From Turritopsis dohrnii (lineage: Eukaryota; Cnidaria; Hydrozoa; Anthoathecata; Oceaniidae), in assembly GCA_027922465.2 (NCBI GenBank), contig BQMF02000646.1:124001-188000 (forward strand): a stretch of DNA of 64,000 nucleotides, read 5' to 3'. Shown here piece by piece: positions 36,601-48,600 of the stretch. Both the position numbers and the translations under genes were made by a program. A model generated the notes under the pieces. It did no database searches and was not told where the DNA came from. It was given only the letters and a program-made list of their open reading frames with translations. How positions within the stretch are numbered: the first letter of the stretch is position 1; each line of letters begins with the position of its first letter.

Positions 36601-39600
36601 ATTACACGTGATAAGGCGTCATTACGCAGAACTAAAAATCTTCAATAATGAAGATGAAAAGGAAACGGTTAAGGCTAGTTCCAATTTTCTTTGTCAGCAA
36701 TATGTAACAACACGTGATAAGGCATGATTAAGGGAAATGAGATCGAACGTGTGTCGGTTGGAAAATGAATATCAGGAGTGAAAAGGGGAAAATCTTTGTG
36801 TAGTATGGCTGTAACCATGAAAGCATCATTAAGTTCCCTTGTATGTGTCACAAAAAGAATCTAAGCTGTGATTGGTTCTCATATTTACTCTCCGTCAATT
36901 ACATTCACTCCCTCGACGTCAACTGTTGGTTTAAACCGCTTGTTCTACCTGAACTTCACATTGTCTTCATCTTCGCTTCAGGAAACAACAATATTTTCGT
37001 GAAAGGAGACTTGTGATCGAAATCGCTCAGGACGTTCTCGTTTGACATGCAACGTATCATTGTTGTCCGATTCGTCACTAGATGATGATAGTGGTGACAT
37101 ACGTCCTTTTTTCATCAAAGTCTTGGTAATTTTCAGATTGCCCAATTCCTGCATCTTGCTGATCTCCTGATCTCCGTCACCTTCGAAGTTTTGAGTTCAT
37201 TATTATTAACCAAGCATCATAAACTGAATTACTTCACTATTAATAAAAAAAAATAAAATTAAAAAGTGAAGACTCTATAAGAATTAAATAAATTATAATA
37301 AAATACAAAATAAAATGTAAACTTACCGTTACATAGGGAGGTTTACATCATGCAATCTACAATGGTTGAAATAATCGAAAGTAACACGCAGTGAACACAC
37401 TTTCGTCAACTAACTTATTGTAGCCTTATAATTTTTACTCGGGTTGTTTGTCCCATTCAAACTCTTGTTGAAAGGCCCTTGAGAATATTTTGACAGTGAA
37501 CTGTCAATGAACAGAGTTTGACACGCTTAATTGTTCCTTAATAGTCTATAACGTTCTCCGTGTTTCATTGTTATACAAATCGTGCACTCTTGTTCTTTTG
37601 TGAATGAAAAGTTTGTTCACTACTGTGGAGATCGATATGGAGTGTCTTAACAGGATCATTTTCTTCCTTTCTTCTTCCTTTTCTTCTTTTCTTCCAAAAT
37701 GTTTCCTTTTCATTAAGTTTTAATTGTTCACAACGTAAGGCACGAACTATTCGTTTTGTAATGGAACAGTTCGTGTATACTACTAAAAAGGAATACATTG
37801 TTCCTTTGTCAAAAGGAATGAATAAATGACTCTCCTGTGAAACACACTACAGTATAAATATGTCATTCAAGTTGTGTAAATCGTTAAGTTAAAAGTTATG
37901 TGTTTAAAGTTATAAAAAATGTTTTTAAATAAAATAAAAAAGTTTTAAAAAATGTTTTTAAATAAAATAAAAAAGTTTTAAAAAATGTTTTTAAATAAAA
38001 TAAAAAAGTTTTAAAAATGTCGAAGAGAACATTAGTTGTGAACTGGGTTGGAATCAATGGCGCTGCTAAACACAAGAGAAAGTTGGTATTACGACCAAAC
38101 GATAGAAATATTTACATCTGCCCTGTGCAAAATTGCCTACACATTGGTTTTAAAAGCAGTCAAGATTTACGCAAGCATATCGATGCCAAACATTGTTGGT
38201 ATTACTATTTTGACGAAGCTCCAGATATCAAAAGGGAAGAAGTCGAGGCACAACAGCCAATCAGAAAGAAAGTATGTACCGCACACAAGCCTTCTTATTC
38301 TATTAACGATGGCATATCAAAGACATTTTTGAACTGGCTGCGTACACCGTGTGGAGGAGAGAAGTCTGAGAAAGAAGCAAAGCAATGTGCACAACGATGT
38401 ATGAAGTTTTTAATGGCTAGTGTGGACGACCTGGATTCCGAATCGTGTTTAACCGAAGAATTCGTCGATTGTTGCTTAGGTACACCCTCCATCATTATGG
38501 ACTTCCTTAAAACTCTTGAAGAAGATTGGAAATTAAGTTGTTCGGCGTCGTTGAATTACTTAATATCAATATCAGACATACTGGACTTTCGAAAAGCGAA
38601 CGGTGTATCTGACAGCACTTTACGTTGTTTTGCTGTCACCGAAGTTTACATACTACGTGGTAAAGAAAATCTCGGAAAGAGAAAGAGACTTGAGTATGCT
38701 CGCAACCTGGATTTAGAGACACTTGTTGCTCGAAACAGTTGGGCAACCTTAGAGGAAATGAAAAACGTCATCCCGTACCAAATCAATCGTTTTCGAGACA
38801 TCCTACAAGAATGCAGAAACCAACGAAACATGTCGGCATCTCAACTGGCGTTTGCAACGAGATTCATTGCTACGTATTTATTTGTTCGTGTTAAGTGCTC
38901 CAGACCAATGACCTATCAATACTTAACCATAGAAGTGATTGATAAACCAAAGACAAATGGAGGTTACATCGACCAAAAGGAATTTAAAACTGCCGAAAGA
39001 TATCTATTTGACACTGTAATTCTCAATTCCGAAACTATGGAGATTCTCGATTTCTATATCCAATTAGTGCGACCGAAACTAAATCCAAACTGTGACTATT
39101 TGCTCGTTGCAAACAAGGGGAAACAATACACCGCGTTCTCGTCAGCCATGAGCGTCCTCGTTCACGAGGCTATTGGGAAATACATATAGCCGACTCGCTA
39201 TCGGCAAATTGTGGAGACGGAAAGTGCTGAGAGACTCAGCCAATCGGAAAGAGAAATTGTTTCACGTGACCAAAAGCACAGTTCTCACGTGGCCAAAGTG
39301 GCTAATCAAAAGCGTTTGTCAAGAGACGTTGCTTCACGCAGGAAGCAATGCACGGAGAAACTGATTGGTGATAAACGAAAGGAAGTGAGTGCAGGCATGA
39401 TGGACGTTTTAAGATCAATCAACAACACGGCGCGTACATTCGATCAGCAAGTACTCGATCAAGCAGAAACGATAATGTCACAGCCCTGCAGTAGTTCATC
39501 TGAACAAGCTGTTGGCAAGGCTAACGACGACGACGATGTAACAATAACGAATACCATTCAAGGTGATATAGAAAGCTCTGCTACTACAGATTTACATGTA

Positions 39601-42600
39601 GATCGAGCGCTTGTACCACTTATAAGTTCTGACGTGAATTTGAAGAAAGAAGTTGTAAATGAACAGACAAAAACGCGGGTAAATTCACAAAGGAAGAAGA
39701 CGTTTGTTTGTGTAAAGGCATTGCAAAATATGGCAAAGAATTTGGACACTTATACTAAAAGGTCCTGAGTACTTGTTTCATCCGTGTCGCAACAAGGACA
39801 CATTGAGAATGCGCTCGGAAACTCAGGCATGTAAACGTAACGCAGAAGAATATTTGAAAGGTATTTCGGTTGTATGAAACACACACTGTATAATTCTGTT
39901 GAAAATGGCTTTAAATTGAAAATCTTAGCGATTATGAACTCTTGATCAACCGTCAATTCCTCTCTTATCAAAACAAAATGGTTATCATATTTATTTGCTA
40001 TGTTCTTCTTCAGATTCCTCATAACTTACAATGTAATTTTCGACCATTTCGTTGGGTTCTATGAAAACTAAGTGATTCCAATCTTTGTCTTGCTTTTCAT
40101 TTGAACCGTCAGGGTTCATTTCTATTTGAATCTAAAGGAACGCAATTGTTTAAACGAGAATCTAAACAAATAGATATATAATTAAATAAATATATAATTA
40201 AATAAAAATAGTTGAATACAATTAAACAATAATATGATTAAATAAATAAACAAAAATTATTTTTATTTTATTTTAAAAATCAAATGGATTCCCATCACGA
40301 TCTTACTTTTTATATCATTTTCAGCAATCTCCACCTGAGAGGAAAATACGCCTTCTTCATCAGAATAATGCCATTGGTTTTTGATCCGCTCAAACGGCTC
40401 CGGGGGAGTTGCAGAATCTCTACGCAATATTTGATCCAGGATGTCTTCTTCGTCAAAAATGGAAATTAGACTGCCCAAATGCTGCAGCAACTTTGTATCA
40501 GTCCGCTCATCGGCCATGATCTTGAAATGCACATTGAAAGGTGAAATAATGAAATGATCTCGCTTTTACAGTAACTTCGGCTCGAGATTATCGATAATCA
40601 CTTGTATCAAATGTATGCAAATGTTCCGGAATTTTTATCCTTGTAACACCTTGTAACACCTTAGCCTATCCAGTAACGCCTTGTAACACGATTTCACAAA
40701 AGAAAAATGTCTAGCAAAGTTATAGTTTGATGCAGATCGTTCCCAGTCCATTCTGCTAGAGTCCAGTCACTTAAAAAGAGATTGTCAATTTTGTAACCGC
40801 TTGTAACACCTTAGCTTATCTCGAAACGCCTTGTAACACAATTTCAGAAAAGAAAAATGTTTGCCAATACTACACTAGCAGAATGGACTGGGAACGAACT
40901 GCATCAAACTAGAATTCAGAAATTACAGTTTTGGTTTCGAGATGATGTTTAAGGTCAGCCTAAGCAGTAGTTTTAGAATTTTCTTCCTTATAACACCTTG
41001 TAACATATTATCCTATCTTGTAACTTCTTGTAACACATTTTTGAAGATAAAAAGAATTCTGATGATACATCCAACTAGTCCTCAGTCCTTTTTGCAAATG
41101 TTCAGTTCCCTTTTAGACTGACATGGCTTTGAAGTGATGGTTAAGGTCAGGCTAAGCAGCAGTTTTAGAATTTGTTCCTTGTAACACCTTGTAACATCTT
41201 ATCCTTTCTTGTAACGCCTTGTAACGCGAATTCAAGAAAGAAAAGTGCTTGACAATACATTAGATTGATACAGTTCATCCCCAGTCCATTTTGCAAGAGT
41301 CTCCTCACAACAGATAAGAAAGTTTTCCGTGCTTGTAACACATTGTAACACCTTAGCCTATCTAGTAACTTCTTGTAACACATTATTGAAGATAAAAAAT
41401 ATTTCGCGGCAATAAGCGCGGCAAACTTTGTAATCTCATTTGAAGAGACTGGACTCTAATAGAATGGACTGGAAACAAACTGTTTCAATTTATAATATAG
41501 CCAAGAACTTTTCTTCTTTGCGATCGTGTTACACGGCGTTACTAGATAGGCTAAGCTGTTACAAGCGGTTACAAGCACGGCAAACTTTCCAATCTCTTTT
41601 GGAGAGTCTGGACTCTATTAGAATGGAATGGGAACGATTTGTATCAACCTACTATATTGCAAAACTTCGCAATCTCTTGATGAGAGACTGGACTCTGCAG
41701 TTTTATGGTCCACGTTATTGACGAAGTGGTGACTACAACACTAACGCACTTTCTGTTTGTCATTTTGTAAATTAATTTTTCGACACCATTTTTGAGATTT
41801 TCAAGAATTAAAATCCGTAAAATGTTTTTACACGGGTTACTAGTATTTTAATGTTCCTATATCAACGAGATAATTCAATTAATCACAATTTATAAGTTTC
41901 AGTTTTTCCAAAAAGATCTTATTTGGAGCATTCTTTTCTGGAAAGACCAGTTCCATTCTGTAGGTTTATTGTAATTGATCATGTAACGAAATTGCGCCGA
42001 CTAAAAGATTTCCGTAATATCTTTGCAACTGCTAGAAGATTTCCGTTGTTTTAATGTTGAGGAATTTTTAAACAACTGGAACATTGAAGATCTGGAAATT
42101 GAAACAGCTCAAACTGAAAATTTCTCTCAAGTTGTTTTGAAACTTACATTATAGTCAAATGGGGAGCGGATTTTGCAGCAGTGCAACATGCTGGCATACC
42201 CTTGGTTACGTCCACAATTATAGGGATCTTTCACAGATACACCACTTCCACAGGATCCTACTGCAACAGTACCTTCTGGACATGTTAAGATCTTTCCCGA
42301 ACCATCTTTCAAAATGATGCAATTTCCAATCTCTGGAAATAGTAAACTGAAGTCATGTCTGAGGATGTACATAGGAGTGAATAACAAACCCAAGCAGAAG
42401 GAAAGAACATTTGAAGGTAATTGTGACCGGTGCAGCAAGATTATTTGAATTTTTGCGTCTCATTTAACCCTTAATCCCAATCCTAACAATTAGCATCCTT
42501 AATATGAGTACGTATCTGTACCACAAAGAAAGACCAAAAAATGAAAATTGTTTCCATAATGGACTTACTGTCACAGGAGGGTTGCACTTCGCATGCATGG

Positions 42601-45600
42601 TCTCGTTCTTCTCTCATGATTCCACGGCATCCGATACATTCGGAACGTTCTCTTACTTGTCTATTCCCTTTCCCACATGTGACACATGTCCAGCTAGACC
42701 ATTCTAAAGTTAGCAAAACAGAAGAAAATAGCGGAATATGGGCGCAACATTTTCCAGATTTTTGTAAGGTCCCTTGTATTCCTGATTTAGTGAATAGACA
42801 GAAAAATATTTTATTGCTAATCACATTCTCACCTACGAAAATTTAAAGCTCCTAATGTCGCCAGTTAGGAGATTCCGTGTATTAAACAAGTGAGTTTTTC
42901 CAGACCTAATTGCAGATATACTGTCATTATGGCCAGACGAACTGCAATAGGACTCAGCAAGTATTTTGAAATGCTCGTCACTTTTACTGCTTCCAAAATA
43001 CTAACAAATTCAAAGTATCCTATTCGAGCAATCAAATTATTTCCGAGAACCTTATTTAGAAAACGAACCTCTACATTCATGAACATCTTTGGAATCTTTG
43101 ATGCATTCTGAATCTAACGGACACTTATCGTCATAACCACACCCAGTTGGTTCATTGCAGTTGATATTCAATGTGTCGCACAGATTATGGTAAAGGGGAA
43201 CAAGCCATTTCATTATCAATTTAGTATAAATTTTTTGTCCGGTATCACTGCCAATGCTATACATGTATTTATTCTGAAATAGGTTTACAATGGGTGAAAA
43301 GCTGTATCGTAATGGTACTGGAGTGAAGTTCTGTGTGCCCCACTTCTTGATGTCGGTTTTTCTTGATCCTTTGGTGATTGTTTCACAGTGATAATTGTTT
43401 TGATCGTAACTCTCTAAGCGCTCCAATGTAGAATTTGTGCATTCGCCTGTATCTTCTTTAAGCCGCATACCAAACATTTTGGCTCCTGTTTTGCATGAAC
43501 ATTGTTGTAACTCTTCCAAATTGAAATCTTTTCTGACCTAAAGGGAGTATGTTGATTTTTGTGATTTTCGTTAATAAATCTTTTGAACACAAGATTTTGT
43601 GTGGCTTCGTCTTTGGTGGTAGCGTACCAAAGTGCTCTGACAGCTGCTTTGAAATGATCTGTGAACATAGGCAGTTGGAATCCATTAAGGCTGACATGAT
43701 ATTGAATACAATAACCTGAAGCTATCGAAATCATTCCCTGCTTTGATGTAAATACTGATCTAGCCTCCTTGAAACTTCCTGATTGACTCCATGGACGTGT
43801 GAAGGCTGGTGGAATTGTGACCGATTCATTGATTTTAGCCTTTGAGACGGCTTCCGCCACTTCTGTTTCATATCCTTTTTGAAAATCCATTCCAGATGTC
43901 AACTTCTTTATCAGGTCTTCTCTACATTGATATAAAATTGGAGACTAAGTTAAGTAATAATTCTATCAAAGCAGTTCGCAGTTGATCTTTTAAGTGTCTA
44001 AAGTCCGTATCGAAAATAAGTGTTACCTGATCGCGCACTCAGCACTTTGTTTTGCACCCGCTATTTTTGCATTGTTGAGTACTCATGGATTCGAGTTCGT
44101 TTATTAAATGAAGTTTCACATTGAAAAAGGCCTAATATTTAACAACACATACTCATTTGAACGTCGGGGCCCCTTTTTTGCCAATTGTGAGTTAACGAGT
44201 TATTTTTTTGAGAAATAATGTATATATACCTTAAACTTTTGATTGAAGTGTAACTCTTTGCGTATATTGCTTTTTGGCAAAAACCAGTGTCGGATGCAGT
44301 GATAGCCTGATCGAGTGAAACTATGTCGTTGTTGTAACATGTTGGTAGAAAAATCTGGTTTCTGTATCCCGGATCGTCATGCGAGTCTTTCAACGGATCT
44401 CCGATTAAGAGATTGTAACCAAGCATGGCAGCCATCATGTTGTCAAATGGCAACCAATGAGGATCACAAAAATCGGTGCATTTTAACATGAGTTTACTCA
44501 TTACAGGGTCTGGCACCAACACAAGCATCAATTGAAGAGACCATAACCCTTTGTACACTCTACTTGAATACATGCCAGGAAGACTAGGGACAGCCTCCTT
44601 AAAGAAAAGAAGGTCGATTATTTATACTTAAAAATAGTCCTTGTTGTACATGTTCTCTACAATGTGACATTGAAAAGAATTAGCAACATATATTTACTAC
44701 ATCAATGTACACTTGGATAAGTGAAATTGTTGGGTTAGTTTTAAGGTTGTAGAATATCTAATATTGTAATATTCTTCAAATTTTCTCAAGGATCGATTCC
44801 ACGAAATTGCTTATATCAACTTTAGGAAAATTGATTTTTTGATTGATATTTTCCATAAATTTTTCTGAATCGTTTTTGTCAGCTGATCATTCTCTCTCGA
44901 CAGGTACTTAATACAATTTCAGCATTTTCAAAAGCAGGCTATGAAACTTTTTATGGCTTTAAATCATAAGACTAGATTTTGAAACCATAATTGCAGATGT
45001 TATTTTGCTTAGTTTTTGTTTTGCACGAGATACTCCTTTTAAATGCTTTCAGGCATTTAAGTCTGACAACTTAATTTGTTGCGAGTCAAAATCAAATGCA
45101 CTGTATTTTAATTACATAGTAAAACAATTTTTTTATCTGTTTAGTGCAGCTTTATCCCAATAAACATAAAAACATCTTTAGTACGGCTTTTTTGGTTGAA
45201 AACTGTAATGCTTGGAAGCTAACTTCCAGACGAGATGAGACGGAAACATGCAACATTAGTTTGGTGTTAAATGCAATAAGGAAAGTAGAGAATTACAAGT
45301 TGCTGTTTTTATACCGTATCAATGTTTTCAAAAAATATCTCCATAAAGCTGTAACCTTAAAGAGGCATTGTACGGCAAAAACAAAGAAAAGCAGAGATGT
45401 CGAAGCAAACATTCGTCGTGATCTTGATGTTCCAACTGATCTTTAGGAAATTATAGTATCTGCGTTTGGGTGATCGTGGAAACCAAAGCAGAAAGTTGCC
45501 GGAGAATATAACCAAATGTTAACGTTGAAATTGCTGTATTCGTGATCAAATGTTTTAAGATACAAAAAAATGAAAGCACCAAAGTTGTATGAGTTTATAA

Positions 45601-48600
45601 AGAAATAATCTGCATAGCTTTTGCGTGATAACCATTTGCCATTTTGAAGATATATAAGTGAATAACATTTTGATAATTTTTGTCGCGCTTAACTTCACTG
45701 TATCATGCTTCTCAAAAGATATGGGTTATAACACTTAAAGGCGGATATTTTTAAAATGATACCTTTAAAATGAAATATTCATTGGGAGATCACTTTTACC
45801 AGTATTAAAATACTTTCCTTTTTTTTATAGTACCACATAATACAAATATCAGTAAGTAAATCCTATAGTGTGGCTTTTGAAAATGCAAGTGTATTTAAGT
45901 TGTGGAAAGAAATTAGCTTGTGGTAATGAAAGAAAGGGTCACAGTCAATTTATTGATATTTTAATAAAAACCATTGAAGTAATGAGAAGATTCCTGACAG
46001 CGAGACATGAAAAACCTGCCGAAGACCAATCATGTGAAAATGAAAAAACCTGGTTCAGATCTGACGATTACGACAATTAAAAAGTACTAGCCGCCAAGGC
46101 GGCGTCGCTCGCCGCCCATGTTCAGCATGCGTTGACTTCACGAAAAATAAAATTAAGGAATTGGCAACCGAAAGTGTTACCATGTTGTAGAGCTCGAAAA
46201 ACTGATTAAAAAATGTATGGAATCGTTCCGCTACGATTAACCGTTACAGAGATATCATTCTTCAAAGATTTTGATGACGTCACAGACCCCTCCCAAAAAA
46301 ATTAAACCCAAATCTTTTGTCACCCCATCGCCTGTATCGCGGACCCGAAAAAACGTCAGTTATCCTAGAGGCAGATTCGAAATCAAATATCAAATATCAG
46401 TTTAAACAATGGTTCCAAGAAAACCCAAATGTCATGTGTTATTTATTTTTTAAAACAATCATTGATCAGTACAACAATGCACTCAAAACGTAGAGAAAAA
46501 AACTTTTTATTAGCTTTTGTTTTAAAAACGTTACGCGCTCTAACATGGGTGCTATCAAACAGGGTGAAAATGGTTTCTCTTCTTAAAAAGTTCACACGGG
46601 AGGAGAGAAAAAAGGCACGTGCTAAATGAATAAATAGAATAAAAAACGTTCGATCAGAACGCTTAACAATTAAAAGAAGAAATTAATTTATTAAAAGAAA
46701 AGCAAAAAAAAAACATTTTGTTTTGATATGATACTCTTTTTTTACCTATCGGTTTTTAAACATTTTGATTGCTCAAAAAAAAGTTCACCCGTATCAGACA
46801 GTCAGGCAAGAATTAGTGGCAAACCGAACATATGCTGCCACGTTCTGCCACTGCTGCTTTTTGTCCAAAACATTTAATCAGTTAGTGACTTTGTATTTAG
46901 TTGATGTACTGTTTTCAAAGCCAAGTCAATGTGGAATATAAAACTAACAATAATGATAAAAACAAAACGTTATTCCTATTAGTTCATCAGCCAAAAAAAG
47001 TCACGTTCGATTGGGGTTGCAATGTATTTGCTTCGAACTCACGTCGCACACAAAAAAACAAATAATTTCGCTCATAACTTAATCTACCATTTTGCGTGAC
47101 TTACAAACAAACAAACAAACAAACAAACAGACAGACAGACAGAGAATCGGCTATTAATATATAGACTAGCCGCCAAGGCGGCGTCGCTCGCCGCCCATGT
47201 CCACTGTCCATATATCACTGTATCAATAAACGTAAAATTTCCTTATAAACGGCTCGTACAGTACAACTTGTGTTCAACCAGAAGCAGATTCGAAGTCACA
47301 ACCTCTGGTAAAACCAATCTTTTATCAGTGTAACAATACACTCAAAACGTATAGAGAGAAAACTTCAACTTTTTATTAACTTTTGTTTTAAAAAAGTTAC
47401 GCGCTCTAACATGGGTGCTATCAAACGTAAGGGGGAAATGGTTTTTCTTCTTAAAAAGATCACAGAGGAGGAGAGAGAAAAAGGCACGTGCTAAATGAAT
47501 AAAGTGAATAAAAAAAAACGTTCGATCTGATATAAAATAAAATAGATTAAAAGAAATCGATTAAAGACAACTATTATGACAAAAGCAAAAAAAAATATTT
47601 TGTTTTATCATATTTTTTTTTACCTATAGGTTTTTAAACATTTTCATTACTCGAAAAAAAAGTTCACCCGTCTCAGACAGTCAGGCAAGGATACGTTAGG
47701 ATACACTGGCAAACCGAGATGCTACCACGTTCTCCCACGGCTGCTTTTTGTCCAAAATGTTTTATCAGTTAGTTTCTTTGTATTTAGTTGATGTATTGTT
47801 TTCAAAGCCAAGTCAACGTAGAATATAAAACTAACAAAATAATAAAAACGAAACGTTATTCCTATTAGTTCATCAGCCAAAAAAGTCACGTTCGATTGGG
47901 GTTGCAATGTATTTGCTTCGAACTCACGTCGCACACAAAAAAAGAAATAATTTCGCTCACAACTCAATCTACCATTTTGCGTGACTTACAAACAAACAAA
48001 CAAACAAACAGACAGACAGACAGAGAATCGGCTATTAATATATAGATTAGTCGCCAAGGCGGCGTCGCTCGCCGCCCATGTTCAGTATGCGTTGTGTCAC
48101 TTCCCAATGAGTTCACGAAAAATAAAATTAAGGAATCGACATTGGAAAGTGCTACCATCTTGTAGAGCTCGAAATTCTGAGCAAGAAAATGTATAGGATC
48201 ATTATGTCTATGATGCATCGTTTCGGAGATATCGTCGATCAATAGTTTTGATGACGTCATAGAACCCCGTCCCCAAAACTTTTGCCCAAATTTTTTCGTC
48301 ACCCCATGGCCAATATTGTGAACCCCAAAAAACGTCAGTTATCCCTATTGGTTACGGAGATAATTTTCCCTAAACGTCGCGTTCGATTAGGGTCTCAATG
48401 CAATGGTTTCACACTGACGTCGCACAAAATAAAATAAAATAATTACTCTCACAACAACTCAATCTACCATTTTGCGTGACATACAAACAAACAAACAAAC
48501 AAACAAACAGACAGACAGAGAATCGGCTATTAATATGTAGATTCGTCGTAGACGCCAATCACTAGATGTGAACTCTCTCAAGTATTTCAAAATACTAATT

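Noticed and set aside
34622..36611. Several overlapping + strand ORFs of 60-129 codons with repeating MLRSMTCYHMLLHVVTF-type peptides
   Set aside because: They are the translation of a 114 bp minisatellite whose period is a multiple of three; no start context, splice site or family match.
39750..40022. 90-codon minus-strand ORF overlapping the recombinase-like gene end
   Set aside because: It overlaps the better-supported exon 39991-40131 in another frame and has no resemblance or splice support.
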